A DNA stretch of 56,406 bases from Candidatus Nanopelagicales bacterium (lineage in GTDB: Bacteria > Actinomycetota > Actinomycetes > S36-B12): positions 5,682 through 62,087 of the forward strand of contig JAFMHB010000007.1 of assembly GCA_017854795.1 (NCBI GenBank), in the 5' to 3' direction. Shown one piece after another: positions 27,022 to 36,366 of this stretch. The stretch's first letter is position 1. Every line of letters starts with the position of its first letter. A program made the position numbers and the translations under genes. The notes below the pieces were generated by a model, which was given only the letters and a program-made list of their open reading frames with translations, searched no databases and was not told the origin of the DNA.

Positions 27022-28724
27022 GTCGAATAATTAATACGAATGCAGAAATGTCAGTGGTGCTGGCTGATTTACTTACCGCTTTGGAAAATCCTGATTCGGC
27101 AATCATTTTGATCGCCCCGGATTTACTGATTTCACCACTTGTCCTCGGTCCGATCACGGAGAACTCACTCGCAGGAACGTGTGCTGCTGTTCGACCACAA
27201 CGCGACGGAAATCTTCGAATTGCCCACCATGCTGTTAGCGCGGTGGCGACCAGTTTTCATCACATCAACGCTGGCAACGCCCAAAGTGTAGGTGCAATTC
27301 GGATTCATCCTCGTGATTTTCCAGTGGCACTCAGCGCCGTCAGTGAATTAGCCCAGGTAATTGAGGCGGGTGCAATAACCCCAGGTGACTGCGAGGTTAC
27401 CGAGTTGATTTTGGCGGCATTAACCAGATCTCAAATAAACGTTCGGGCAGTGGAGTTAATTGATGCACCGTGGTTCAGATCAACAGAAAATCTTGATGCC
27501 GCCAAAGCTAAAATACAAGTAATGTCGGAGTCCCGTATTCGGGCACTTCAAGCAAATCGAGTCGATGACGGTTTTTATTCAACTTTCGTTGTTCGCAAAC
27601 TTTCCAAACCATTGAGTGTCTTAGCGATCAAACTCCGCATGTCACCCAACTTTGTTACGGTAATTTCATTTATTGTCGGTATTGCGGCCGCATTGAGTTT
27701 TGCCCAAGGGGACCGCTGGGCCTTGGTTCTCGGCGCAGTTCTCCTTCAACTGTCCTTGATTTTGGACTGTGTTGATGGGGAAGTCGCGCGCGCCACGCAC
27801 CGTTTCTCGGTGATCGGTGCGTGGCTTGATGCATCAACTGACCGGGTGAAGGAATATGCCGTTTACGCAGGTCTGGCCGCCGGCGCGGTAGTTACCGGCG
27901 TTGAGTCTCAACTTGCTTGGGGACTCGCATTGATCCTGATGATTGTGCAAACAGCGCGGCACATGGGGGATTACAACTTTGCAGCTATCCAGAAGCTGCG
28001 GGAGGCTGCGCTCCCTCGAGTTTCCCTTCTTGATCCGCATGATCCATGGGGTGAGGGGTACGCCACTTTCTCGGTACGCGTTAATAGCCGATCAGGTCTG
28101 CGTTGGTTTAAGAAAGTGATTCACATGCCCATAGGTGAACGCTGGCTGGTTCTCAGCGCCGTGGCCGCGATTTTCACACCTTTGGCAGCCTTAATCGCCT
28201 TACTTGCCCTGACTTCCATAGCCTGGCTGTACACGCTCGTTGGTCGAGTAATACGAACTAGAAGGTGGGAAAAATCCCCGGTCGGTGTCGTATTGATTAC
28301 CGCGCAACGAGACAACGGTCCCATTCTTGATTTACTTCCTCACGTATTTCGTCGTGAGCCAGCCTCACGTTGGAACTGGGCGAACCCCATGATCAACCGC
28401 CTTATCGAAATGGGCGTTGTGGCTCTCATTGCATTGATTTGGTTCCCGCAGTGGATTACGTTGGCGTTTGGCTACCTGTTCATCGTTGCATATCACCACT
28501 ACGACAATTTGTATCGAGCGTTAGCGGGGTCAAGGGCTCCTCGTTGGATTACCTGGGGAGCATTGGGGCGTGAAGGGCGAACAATCATTGTGGTCATTGC
28601 TTCCTTGGTAGGAATCACGGCTTTTTACGACGCGCTTAACCTCGGAGTAGCGTGGTTGTTCATGTGGTGCGTAATTATTGCTTCGGCTCAATATCTGTCC
28701 GCGCGGAAAGTGACAATCCTGTGA
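27018..28724 (+). CDS. CDP-alcohol phosphotransferase with degenerate nucleotidyltransferase-like N-terminus and DUF5941-like C-terminus
   Basis: 568 residues. The central membrane domain holds the full motif D(x)2DG(x)2AR(x)8G(x)3D(x)3D, beginning DCVDGEVAR at Asp250, with Asp253, Asp271 and Asp275. The N-terminal ~180 residues look like a sugar-nucleotide transferase without its loop. The C-terminus has SPVGVVLITAQRDNGPILDLL and a second set of helices, which I recall as DUF5941 of Streptomyces proteins. It should transfer a phospho-alcohol from a CDP-alcohol to an acceptor at the membrane. The GTG start overlaps the previous stop by 4 nt. Confidence 0.85.
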   Translation: MSRIINTNAEMSVVLADLLTALENPDSAIILIAPDLLISPLVLGPITENSLAGTCAAVRPQRDGNLRIAHHAVSAVATSFHHINAGNAQSVGAIRIHPRDFPVALSAVSELAQVIEAGAITPGDCEVTELILAALTRSQINVRAVELIDAPWFRSTENLDAAKAKIQVMSESRIRALQANRVDDGFYSTFVVRKLSKPLSVLAIKLRMSPNFVTVISFIVGIAAALSFAQGDRWALVLGAVLLQLSLILDCVDGEVARATHRFSVIGAWLDASTDRVKEYAVYAGLAAGAVVTGVESQLAWGLALILMIVQTARHMGDYNFAAIQKLREAALPRVSLLDPHDPWGEGYATFSVRVNSRSGLRWFKKVIHMPIGERWLVLSAVAAIFTPLAALIALLALTSIAWLYTLVGRVIRTRRWEKSPVGVVLITAQRDNGPILDLLPHVFRREPASRWNWANPMINRLIEMGVVALIALIWFPQWITLAFGYLFIVAYHHYDNLYRALAGSRAPRWITWGALGREGRTIIVVIASLVGITAFYDALNLGVAWLFMWCVIIASAQYLSARKVTIL

Positions 28725-29521
28725 AATCAGAAAAAAAGGTGCACCCGACTATTGAGCAAATCAAGGAAGTGTGCCAGCCGCCCTCTGTGCGTGATCGAAA
28801 GAATTCCGAGCATTGGGTCGCTGACGTATATCTACGAGACATTTCGCCGTATCTAACAAGTCTTCTATTGCGCACCTCGATCACGGCAAACGGTGTTACG
28901 TATCTAATGATCGCGACGGGCGCGCTTGCCGGTGTAGCGCTCCTCATTCCCGGAATGCCCGGAGCCAGCTTGGCCTTGCTGCTGGGACAAATGCAAATGC
29001 TGTGGGATTGCTCTGACGGTGAAATTGCTCGGTGGCGTGGAACTTCTTCACCCAAGGGTGTCTTTCTGGATCGAGTCGGCCACTATGTTGCTGAAGCATT
29101 CATTCCTCTTGCACTTGGACTGCGCGCCGCAGGCTTCCCAGACTCTGGCTGGCTGGATTCACCGTGGCCATTGATCGGGGCCTTATTGGCTTTAATCATT
29201 ATGTTTAATAAAGCACTCAACGACATGGTTCACGTTTCGCGTGCGTACAACAACATGCCCAAATTGGAAGACAAGGAATCTGTTGGCGTGCCACGTGTTT
29301 CCGGGTTGCGTCGGATTCGTTCCATCGCTCGTTTCGTGCCATTTCACCGTGCCTACCATTCGGTTGAACTCACGATCTTGGCTTTTATCGCCGCAGTAGG
29401 CGACCTGTTCACGGGAGATTTGCAGGTCACCCGCATTTTGGTGGGAGGTCTTGCGATCCTTGGTGTAATAACAATTATTGGTCACTTCATGTCGATCATG
29501 ACTTCCAGCAAGTTGAAGTGA
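28721..29521 (+). CDS. second CDP-alcohol phosphotransferase, His in place of the last motif Asp
   Basis: 266 residues from the GTG at 28721 (GTGA overlap with the previous stop). The motif begins DCSDGEIAR with Asp96 and Asp99; after eight residues come Gly113 and GVFLDRVGH, giving Asp117 but His121 where the fourth Asp, the proposed base, is expected. About five or six membrane helices. Either a different chemistry or a partner subunit of the neighbouring enzyme is possible. It overlaps the next gene by one nucleotide (TGATG). Confidence 0.83.
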   Translation: MKSEKKVHPTIEQIKEVCQPPSVRDRKNSEHWVADVYLRDISPYLTSLLLRTSITANGVTYLMIATGALAGVALLIPGMPGASLALLLGQMQMLWDCSDGEIARWRGTSSPKGVFLDRVGHYVAEAFIPLALGLRAAGFPDSGWLDSPWPLIGALLALIIMFNKALNDMVHVSRAYNNMPKLEDKESVGVPRVSGLRRIRSIARFVPFHRAYHSVELTILAFIAAVGDLFTGDLQVTRILVGGLAILGVITIIGHFMSIMTSSKLK

Positions 29522-30399
29522 TGGCAACACCAAACACCCCACCGCAATTTGGTGTTGTCATTTTGACCATGGGGAAACGACCCATTGAATTGCGTACAGC
29601 AATTGAATCGGTGATCTGCCAAGTCAATGTTGACACCGAGATAGTCGTGGTAGGTAATGGCTGGAAACCAATTGATTTGCCCGCAGGAGTTAAAGCGTTA
29701 GCGCTTCCCGAGAATGTCGGTATTCCAGCGGGACGCAATGCGGGTGTGAGTCAGGTTCGTGGAGACATTCTGTTCTTTCTCGACGACGATGCTGAACTAC
29801 CGGACCCGCATTTCTTGGAGCGAATGGCAGCCTTGCTAGCGTCTCGGCCCGAAATCGGACTCATTCAGCCGCGAGTTGTTGATCCAACAGGAGTTGCTGC
29901 GCCCGGGCGCTGGGTACCCCGACTGAGAGTGGGAGATCCGGCAACACCTGGTCCGGCTACTTCGCTGTGGGAAGGCGCAACGGTAATTCGACGTTCAGTC
30001 TTTGATGCATGTGCGGGTTGGCCCGAAGAGTTTTTCTACGCACACGAAGGAATCGACCTAGTGTGGCGAGTATGGGATTCAGGTTATATCCCCTGGTATG
30101 CCGGCGACATCGATGTGTACCACCCGGTAATTAATCCATTGCGACATGAAGAGTTCTACCGAATGAATGCGCGAAACAGGGTGTGGCTTGCCCGACGCAA
30201 CCTTCCGGTGGTCCTCGAGCCGCTATATGTCGGTAGTTGGGCCGGATTAACCATGTTGCGGGTTCGTGACTCCTCGGCTCGCAAGGCGTGGCTTTCGGGA
30301 ATGCGTGAAGGGATGTCTGTGCGACCGAGTGGACGAAAAGCGATGAAGTGGAAAACCGTCTGGGCGATGACCAAAGCGGGTCGACCGCCTGTTATTTGA
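29521..30399 (+). CDS. family 2 glycosyltransferase (rhamnosyltransferase-like)
   Basis: 292 residues from the ATG at 29521; a GTG three bases earlier is equally close. GT-A motifs: FGVVILTMGKRPIELRTAI, EIVVVGNGW, NVGIPAGRNAGVSQVRGDILFFLDDDAEL (metal DDD), WEGATVIRRSVFD and FYAHEGIDLVWRVWDSG. The EEFFYAHEG pattern resembles wall rhamnosyl-/galactofuranosyl-transferases. It is the last gene of the export/CDP-alcohol operon and converges with the LCP gene (26 bp apart). Confidence 0.88.
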   Translation: MATPNTPPQFGVVILTMGKRPIELRTAIESVICQVNVDTEIVVVGNGWKPIDLPAGVKALALPENVGIPAGRNAGVSQVRGDILFFLDDDAELPDPHFLERMAALLASRPEIGLIQPRVVDPTGVAAPGRWVPRLRVGDPATPGPATSLWEGATVIRRSVFDACAGWPEEFFYAHEGIDLVWRVWDSGYIPWYAGDIDVYHPVINPLRHEEFYRMNARNRVWLARRNLPVVLEPLYVGSWAGLTMLRVRDSSARKAWLSGMREGMSVRPSGRKAMKWKTVWAMTKAGRPPVI

Positions 30400-30425
30400 T
30401 CGACTACCTCACGAGCGATTGCGCA

Positions 30426-31832
30426 TTAACTCGCGCAGTAACTTTCATCGGCGGTATTAATGTTTGCTGTCTTGTCCTTGAGTGCCTCACTGATTTGGAC
30501 GGCCTTAGTGCCAGTGAAGTCAGGACCTATGACGAGTTGAAGTGTTGATCCGGTTCCTGCCACAGGCTCCTGAACTGTTGCACCCGCGGAGTACGCCAAT
30601 GTTTTGGCTGAGTTGTCCCACTCGGGATCATAGATAAGTGTTGTGGCAGCAACGGGATCGCCATTTTTGACATTGACGACGATGAATCCTTGTTGGCGCA
30701 ATGCTTTCTTAGCTTTTTTGCCCGCGCCCTTGACTCCGGTGCCATTGATCACTTCAACGCGAATATTTTCAGGAACCGTGCGCAGTAGCGGTTGATCGTT
30801 GGCTGCTTTGGGAGGCCACGGCGTGTCATTTTTGATCGCATTGAGAAGTGGCTTGGCCTTTTTCTTGTTCATCAAGACATTTGCGCCATCACCGGCGGGG
30901 TACCAAGGCATTGTGGTGAAGGTGATGTTGGAGGGACTCAGATCCTTCATGCTCACTACCAATTCGCGGAGGTTGTCAATATTGGCCAACTGCGGATCGG
31001 CGGTGAGTGACTCGGTCGCGGCATTGAGCACACCCAGCAGCGCGACAGGATTGAGTAGCGTCCCGCTGGAGAGCACCTTCTTGGCCATCGAGGAAAGGAA
31101 AGCTTGCTGGCGCCTAATGCGTGAGGTGTCCGAACCGTCGCCCAGCGTCTTACGAGCACGCACGAATGCGAGCGCCTCTTCGCCTGAGATCGTGTGCTTT
31201 CCGGCGCTGAGTTTGAGACCACTGAGTGGATCGTTGACCGGCTCGCTGAGGCAGATTTCGACACCACCCACGGACTCGGTGATTGCCTTAAACCCACCGA
31301 AGTCGACCACCATAAAATTGTCGATCTTCATCCCGGTCATATTTTCAACGGCTTTGAGGGTGCAACCGGGGCCGCCACGCGTCATTGCTTCGTTGAACTT
31401 GCCAGTTCCACCCTTGACACTCTCGCCATTGGCGTTCTTGCATGTTGGTAGGTCAATGAGCGTGTCACGGGGAATACTCACGGCGACCGCTTGGCTTCGA
31501 TCAGCACTGACGTGCAACAGGATTGTTGTGTCTGAGCGCTCAGCTGTACCAAATTTGGCAGTGCTTCCGTATCCTCTATTGTCCTTGCCGGCGCGGGAGT
31601 CACTGCCCATGAGCAAGACGTTAAAAGGGGCGGTTTCCCCTGTTACCTCGTCAATAACGATTGATTCGCTGCTGGTCACAGCACTTCCAGTTTGATCAGA
31701 GACGTCAAGGGCAGTGATGTTGCCCTCCAGTTGACCAAGGACCGAGGTGACACCTGCTCCAACAGCCGTCACGGCCAAAATCGCACCCGATGCGACAGCA
31801 GCGACAACCTTTGGCCAACTTCGGTTACTCAA
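30426..31832 (-). CDS. LytR-CpsA-Psr (LCP) wall-polymer ligase with LytR_C domain
   Basis: 468 residues, TTG start with AAGGA 5-6 nt upstream. One N-terminal membrane helix (about 8-30), an extracellular LCP domain with FNVLLMGSDSRAGKDNRG, RSDTTILLHVSADRSQAVAVSIPRDT, VVDFGGFKAITESVGGVEI and LAFVRARKTLGDGSDTSRIRRQQAFL, then a LytR_C domain (IRVEVINGTGVKGAGKKAKKAL). LCP proteins move a lipid-linked glycopolymer to peptidoglycan, so this is the natural last step for the neighbouring cluster. It holds the same relative place as the mycobacterial LCP gene near TIGR03089 and manB. Confidence 0.93.
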   Translation of the reverse strand: MSNRSWPKVVAAVASGAILAVTAVGAGVTSVLGQLEGNITALDVSDQTGSAVTSSESIVIDEVTGETAPFNVLLMGSDSRAGKDNRGYGSTAKFGTAERSDTTILLHVSADRSQAVAVSIPRDTLIDLPTCKNANGESVKGGTGKFNEAMTRGGPGCTLKAVENMTGMKIDNFMVVDFGGFKAITESVGGVEICLSEPVNDPLSGLKLSAGKHTISGEEALAFVRARKTLGDGSDTSRIRRQQAFLSSMAKKVLSSGTLLNPVALLGVLNAATESLTADPQLANIDNLRELVVSMKDLSPSNITFTTMPWYPAGDGANVLMNKKKAKPLLNAIKNDTPWPPKAANDQPLLRTVPENIRVEVINGTGVKGAGKKAKKALRQQGFIVVNVKNGDPVAATTLIYDPEWDNSAKTLAYSAGATVQEPVAGTGSTLQLVIGPDFTGTKAVQISEALKDKTANINTADESYCAS

Positions 31833-32110
31833 GGGGATCCTTAACTCTGGGAAGCATTATTTAGTAGTTCAGCACGCTGTGGTGCCAGCGTCACCCTCAA
31901 TAGTAAGCCGGAAGCTTCCCACCAGCGGTTAAGACGCACCCAAACACCGGCTTGGTTCCCTCTGAGGGTGGGGCTTGAACAATATGGGGGCAATTCGGGC
32001 GGGGCGGTGTTTGGCGCAGGTGGTAGGTGTGTGTGACACTACTGAGACGTAAATTGTGAGGCCTGTGTGACAGGTGAGGTTTTTGATCGTGATGAGGAAG
32101 GTGTGGGCAG
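31833..32110. other. 278-bp intergenic region between divergent LCP and amidase-SpoIID genes
   Basis: It contains the leaders of both genes. ACGCTG (31874-31879) and CAGCGT (31886-31891) form a small inverted repeat. TGTGTGACA occurs twice in direct orientation (32030-32038 and 32064-32072), flanking an AT-rich TAAATT at 32050-32055. GAGGAAGG just before 32103 could be the ribosome-binding site of the downstream gene. No ORF seen. Confidence 0.5.
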
Positions 32111-35100
32111 TTGTTGATCCCCAAGCCTGGCACCCCCAACACGCGGGGTGCGCTGACCGTGATCACGATAGTCGCCACCAGTTTGATTCTGCCAGTTTTC
32201 GGTTCATCCCAGTCCGGTTCACAATCACAACTGACACAACTGAATACCCGGATGAATACCCAGTCCAATGACCAAATAGAAGCATCAACCGCTGTGACAT
32301 CACAAGCACCACCTCTGATCGAGCAGCACATAGACCTCTTTGGTGTGGATCCAATAATTGTTGCGGCATCCCAATCAGCCGTACAGGCTTCTTTCGCGCA
32401 GGAGACCACTGATGAAGACTCTGTGGAATTTTTGCCCTTAGCGCAGGCTTTGGATTCACACGATGCTGAATCACATGACGCTGAATCACATAGCGCGCAC
32501 CAGGTTGACCAATTCACCGATCTTGAGCCGGTTCTGGCAACACGCAACATGGACACGAAACCATTTACTTTGGTGGGGGTTACATCGGCTGAGCCATTCG
32601 CTGCGGGTACCCGAGTTCTTGTCCGAGTGCAGGAAAACTCTGGTTGGAGTTCATGGACACCGCTCGAAATTTCGATGGACCAGCCCGACGGTGCCGAGGC
32701 CGAGAATATCCTCTACGGAACGCAGCCGTTGCTGACCAATTCAGCGACGGGTGTTGAAGTTCGCATTGACACGCCCGATGGTGTTGAAGTCACCGATCCA
32801 TCCATGGTCCTGCTCGATTCACCAACGATCAGTACTGATTCAGCGATCCCCGAACCAGATCTGAATTCAATAAACACAGGACCATTAAGCACCGTGGCCG
32901 CAAGCACAATAAGTGCACCCATGCCAACGATTATTTCGCGATCCGAGTGGGGCGCCGATGAAAGTCTGCGTCGAGGTGGACCTAAATTCGCGCAAACAAT
33001 TAAAGCCGCGTTCATTCATCACACTGCAAGTAAAAGCAATTACACGCCAGAGGAAGCACCCTCGCAAATGCGAAACTTGTACACGTATTTCACCAAGGGT
33101 TTGAAGTACTCCGACATGGCGTACAACTTCATTGTTGATCGCTTCGGTCGAGTTTACGAAGGCCGCGGTGGCGGTATGGATAAGGCGGTTGTTGGAGGGC
33201 ATACGGCTGGTTTTAATGACCAAACTTTTGCAATATCCGCCCTAGGCAACTTCCAAACGTTTAAACCTAATGACCCTGAAATGGTTGCGATGGTTGACTC
33301 GGTGTCGTCCCTGATTGCATGGAAATTATCGATGAATCATAGGGATCCCAATGGGAAAACGACACTTGTTTCTGACTCTGGTGCAGGAACATCAAAATAT
33401 AAGCCGGGACAAACGGCAACCGCGCTAGTCGTCGGTGGCCACGGTGATATTGGTTCAACCTCGTGCCCGGGCAAATATTTGGAAGCTCAACTTCCTGCGA
33501 TCCGTACCGCTGCTGGGGCCAAGATGGGTGCCAGCATGATCAACCCGGCTGCTGTACCGGCCAATTGGGGAGAGGCAGAACCAGTACGCATTGCTGCAGT
33601 TACCAATGCGCCATTGCAATGGAATTTATCTGTTCGTTCGCAGTGCGGCGAGGTTGTTCGCAGCATCAGCGGCGGCCAAGGCGAGCCGGGAACACTCGGT
33701 ATCGAGTGGGACAAAAATAATGATTCAGGTCAGCCGGTCCCACCCGGAAACTACACGATAACCATGAATTCAACGGGAAATGGCGAAGTCCTCTATCCAT
33801 GGGTGGGCCAAGCGCGGGTATTAGCGACTGTAGATTCGCCGCCAGATCCGTGCGCCCCGCCTGAGAATTTCACGCTTACTGGTTCGGGATACGGGCACGG
33901 CGTTGGTCTCTCCCAATGGGGAGCGCGAGCAATGGCCAATGCAGGTATGGATGCCACCTCGATAGTTACCTACTACTACCCAGGAACCCAAGTCGTGCCA
34001 GTGCAGGACGACATGGAGATCTCGGTCAATATCGAGTACCAAAAGTCCCGGGTTGACATGCAAAGTGAATCGCTGGATCCAACCGGTGGCGCACTTGAAG
34101 TCAACGTCGGTGGAGTCACCACTACCGGTAGCCCAGCAGATATTTTTCAGTTCCAACGCGCAGGTGGGCAGGTTAAGGTTGTCCGAATCAGCGGGGGCTC
34201 ATCGAGTGTTATTGGCCAAGGCCCATCGGCTACTGCTCGGCCGATAGGAGCCACTCTTGTTCATGTGACGAATAAGGCTCGCGCCCTATCAAAGCCTGGG
34301 AGTCGATTTCGTTACGGCTACATCGAGGTGACGCCAATCACCGTGGGTGGCAAAGTGCAGCTCAATGCGGTCAACAGATTGAGGCTCCATGACGAATACC
34401 TTTATGGCATCTCAGAGGTTTCTAACTCGTGGCCTGACGCTGCACTCCAGTCACAGGTCCTCGCGGCCCGAACGTACGCACTTTCCAAGATCGACGCGGG
34501 TCTTCGCAAGAGTTGTAATTGTCACCTCGACGACGGTTACGGGCCTTTCTCGGATCAAGCGTTTACCGGCTGGACGAAGCAAGCGAGTGCGCAGGGGGAC
34601 CGCTGGCTTGCGGCAGTAAACGCGACCCACGCATCGCCTACGACCGGACTTGCCATTCTCCAAGATGGAAAAGCAATTAAAGCCTTTTACTCCTCATCCA
34701 ATGGAGGTGCGTCGCAGGCCGTCTCTGAGGCATGGGGTGGGGAGACATTCCCATACTTAGTGTCAATTCCGGACCCTTATTCCTTAGATCCGTCCAATCC
34801 CGATGCCTCATGGACCAAGGTGATTACTCAAGCTCAAGCCGCGCAAGCGTTTGGTGTTCCAGGGGTGTGGCAACTGGCCGTGACCGAGCGAACCACCGCA
34901 GGTGCTGTTAAGACACTCGCGGCAACATTGGCCGACGGCAGTTCTGTTACTAGAACGGGTAATGAAATGCGCAGCCTGCTCGGACTCAAGTCAAACTACG
35001 TCACTTCGATTGACGGTAACGCGGGCATTCCGGTTGCCCAGCCGGTTGTACCGGATGCACCCGCACCCGTTGTTGAAGTTCCTCCCAGCGAACGGTCGGT

Positions 35101-35701
35101 CGCACTTCTTACTGGGGCAAAAGTGGATCACCCAGCAGGTAAGCCTTTTGCCATCAAGGCGAAAGTTGACCCAGCCAAAAAGGGGCTGCGCGTGTGGTTA
35201 CAACAACGCGTTGGTGACGAGTGGAGAACACTGAAGAAAAAGAAGACGAAGGCCAAGGGCAAAGTCACTATGGTGGTTAAGGATCCATGGCCACCGTCAA
35301 CAACCCAGGTCTACAGGGTCGTTACTTCCAAGAAAGGCGCAATTGTCGGGGTGAGCGCCGAACTCTCCATCGGTGTTGTTCCCAGTGTGAAAGCGCGGAC
35401 CGTCTCCTTGCTCGGTCCCGCGACCGTGAGCAAAAAGAACGGCAAGGCTTTCACCATTTCAGCGAAGATGCGTCCCGGTAAAAAAGGTCTCACAGTGTGG
35501 CGCCAGGTACTGGTGAGTGGCGACCCTGAAACAGGCGAGTGGCGAACTGTTGGTAAAAGTAAGACAAAAGCTCGCGGAAAGATCTCGTTCAAAGTGAAGA
35601 GAGCGACACCTGCTGGCGCCACATATATTTACCGACTTGTTGTTGTTGACAACCGCCAAGCAGCTGGTGTGAGTCCTCTCATTACGGTAACCGTTACCTA
35701 A
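32111..35701 (+). CDS. secreted amidase_2/PGRP - SpoIID fusion protein
   Basis: 1196 residues. Start TTG at 32111 or 32114. A signal peptide (about 14-30) is followed by a low-complexity linker. The N-acetylmuramoyl-L-alanine amidase domain spans about 273-470 with zinc ligands in FIHHTAS (His303/304), VVGGHGDIGSTSCPGK (His444, Cys452) and the GGHTAGFND block. A beta-rich module covers 490-580. The SpoIID domain follows: GSGYGHGVGLSQWGARAMA near 591-609, and YGISEVSNSWPDAALQSQVLAARTYAL with catalytic Glu769. Two Lys-rich Ig-like repeats of ~95 residues (995-1196) end it. It should cut both the stem peptide and glycan of peptidoglycan outside the cell. Confidence 0.88.
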   Translation: MLIPKPGTPNTRGALTVITIVATSLILPVFGSSQSGSQSQLTQLNTRMNTQSNDQIEASTAVTSQAPPLIEQHIDLFGVDPIIVAASQSAVQASFAQETTDEDSVEFLPLAQALDSHDAESHDAESHSAHQVDQFTDLEPVLATRNMDTKPFTLVGVTSAEPFAAGTRVLVRVQENSGWSSWTPLEISMDQPDGAEAENILYGTQPLLTNSATGVEVRIDTPDGVEVTDPSMVLLDSPTISTDSAIPEPDLNSINTGPLSTVAASTISAPMPTIISRSEWGADESLRRGGPKFAQTIKAAFIHHTASKSNYTPEEAPSQMRNLYTYFTKGLKYSDMAYNFIVDRFGRVYEGRGGGMDKAVVGGHTAGFNDQTFAISALGNFQTFKPNDPEMVAMVDSVSSLIAWKLSMNHRDPNGKTTLVSDSGAGTSKYKPGQTATALVVGGHGDIGSTSCPGKYLEAQLPAIRTAAGAKMGASMINPAAVPANWGEAEPVRIAAVTNAPLQWNLSVRSQCGEVVRSISGGQGEPGTLGIEWDKNNDSGQPVPPGNYTITMNSTGNGEVLYPWVGQARVLATVDSPPDPCAPPENFTLTGSGYGHGVGLSQWGARAMANAGMDATSIVTYYYPGTQVVPVQDDMEISVNIEYQKSRVDMQSESLDPTGGALEVNVGGVTTTGSPADIFQFQRAGGQVKVVRISGGSSSVIGQGPSATARPIGATLVHVTNKARALSKPGSRFRYGYIEVTPITVGGKVQLNAVNRLRLHDEYLYGISEVSNSWPDAALQSQVLAARTYALSKIDAGLRKSCNCHLDDGYGPFSDQAFTGWTKQASAQGDRWLAAVNATHASPTTGLAILQDGKAIKAFYSSSNGGASQAVSEAWGGETFPYLVSIPDPYSLDPSNPDASWTKVITQAQAAQAFGVPGVWQLAVTERTTAGAVKTLAATLADGSSVTRTGNEMRSLLGLKSNYVTSIDGNAGIPVAQPVVPDAPAPVVEVPPSERSVALLTGAKVDHPAGKPFAIKAKVDPAKKGLRVWLQQRVGDEWRTLKKKKTKAKGKVTMVVKDPWPPSTTQVYRVVTSKKGAIVGVSAELSIGVVPSVKARTVSLLGPATVSKKNGKAFTISAKMRPGKKGLTVWRQVLVSGDPETGEWRTVGKSKTKARGKISFKVKRATPAGATYIYRLVVVDNRQAAGVSPLITVTVT

Positions 35702-35705
35702 CTCA

Positions 35706-36359
35706 CTAACCAAGTACGCGGGTTATTTGTTCTTGCTCAATGAGGCGCTCGTCAATATTGTCGCTGAGGACGACTGACCCAGTGAAAATTAATGGCACCA
35801 AGAATGGAATGAAAATATTTGGTTCTACATTCCGTGTATCGATTCCTATCCGCGCACCCTCGCTGACCCCTCTTTGACGACCCCATCGGCGCGCCGATTC
35901 AATAACTTCTCGCTGCTGCTCAAAAAATTCTGGGTACATCCAGCCATCAGGTTGACCTAACACTTCAGCGGTAATTTCACCCTCGCAACCCTGTGGTCGA
36001 CCCCAGCCATCCGTTGAAATACCAAAAACTTCAGCCGAGTCGGTCCCCCCCGATTGCCCGGCTGGAACGATCCTCACCTCGGGGTTCTGCGTAACTAGGT
36101 CGTTTCCGGAGATCAATGCACCGGCTTGCCACACCGCCTGCTGCCACGTCCACCCTAGGTCTACCTGCACGGCCGTGCCTGGCTCTACCTCAATGACGTC
36201 ACGGAGAGCATTTGCTGATTTTGCCGCGCCGTTGAGAAAAGTGGTAACCGAGAGTTCAATGCGACCCGACTCAGCGAAATGTGTTGTGATGAATGGACGT
36301 TGCGGATCGGAGAGACTATTGAGTAGTTGCCAGACATCTTTGAACTTATGTGACTCCAC
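35706..36359 (-). CDS. TIGR03089-family protein
   Basis: 217 residues from the GTG at 36359, chosen for fit to the family and for TACGCT 7 nt upstream; the frame stays open further 5' into the facing manB gene. Blocks IELSVTTFLNGAAKSANAL, VDLGWTWQQAVWQAGALISG and VFGISTDGWGRP match the actinobacterial family, which resembles the N-terminal piece of AMP-forming acyl-CoA ligases without their catalytic core. Function unknown. From memory it is always near LCP and manB genes, as here. Confidence 0.8.
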   Translation of the reverse strand: MESHKFKDVWQLLNSLSDPQRPFITTHFAESGRIELSVTTFLNGAAKSANALRDVIEVEPGTAVQVDLGWTWQQAVWQAGALISGNDLVTQNPEVRIVPAGQSGGTDSAEVFGISTDGWGRPQGCEGEITAEVLGQPDGWMYPEFFEQQREVIESARRWGRQRGVSEGARIGIDTRNVEPNIFIPFLVPLIFTGSVVLSDNIDERLIEQEQITRVLG

Positions 36360-36366
36360 CTGCCTG

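Noticed and set aside
30799-31695. 298-codon open frame on the plus strand
   Set aside because: Lies entirely opposite the LCP gene; its low-complexity Ser/Pro/Leu content is a codon-bias shadow.
32462-32491. 15-bp near-repeat encoding DAESHDAESH in the amidase-SpoIID linker
   Set aside because: Two copies in a low-complexity exported linker; common slippage product, nothing functional implied.
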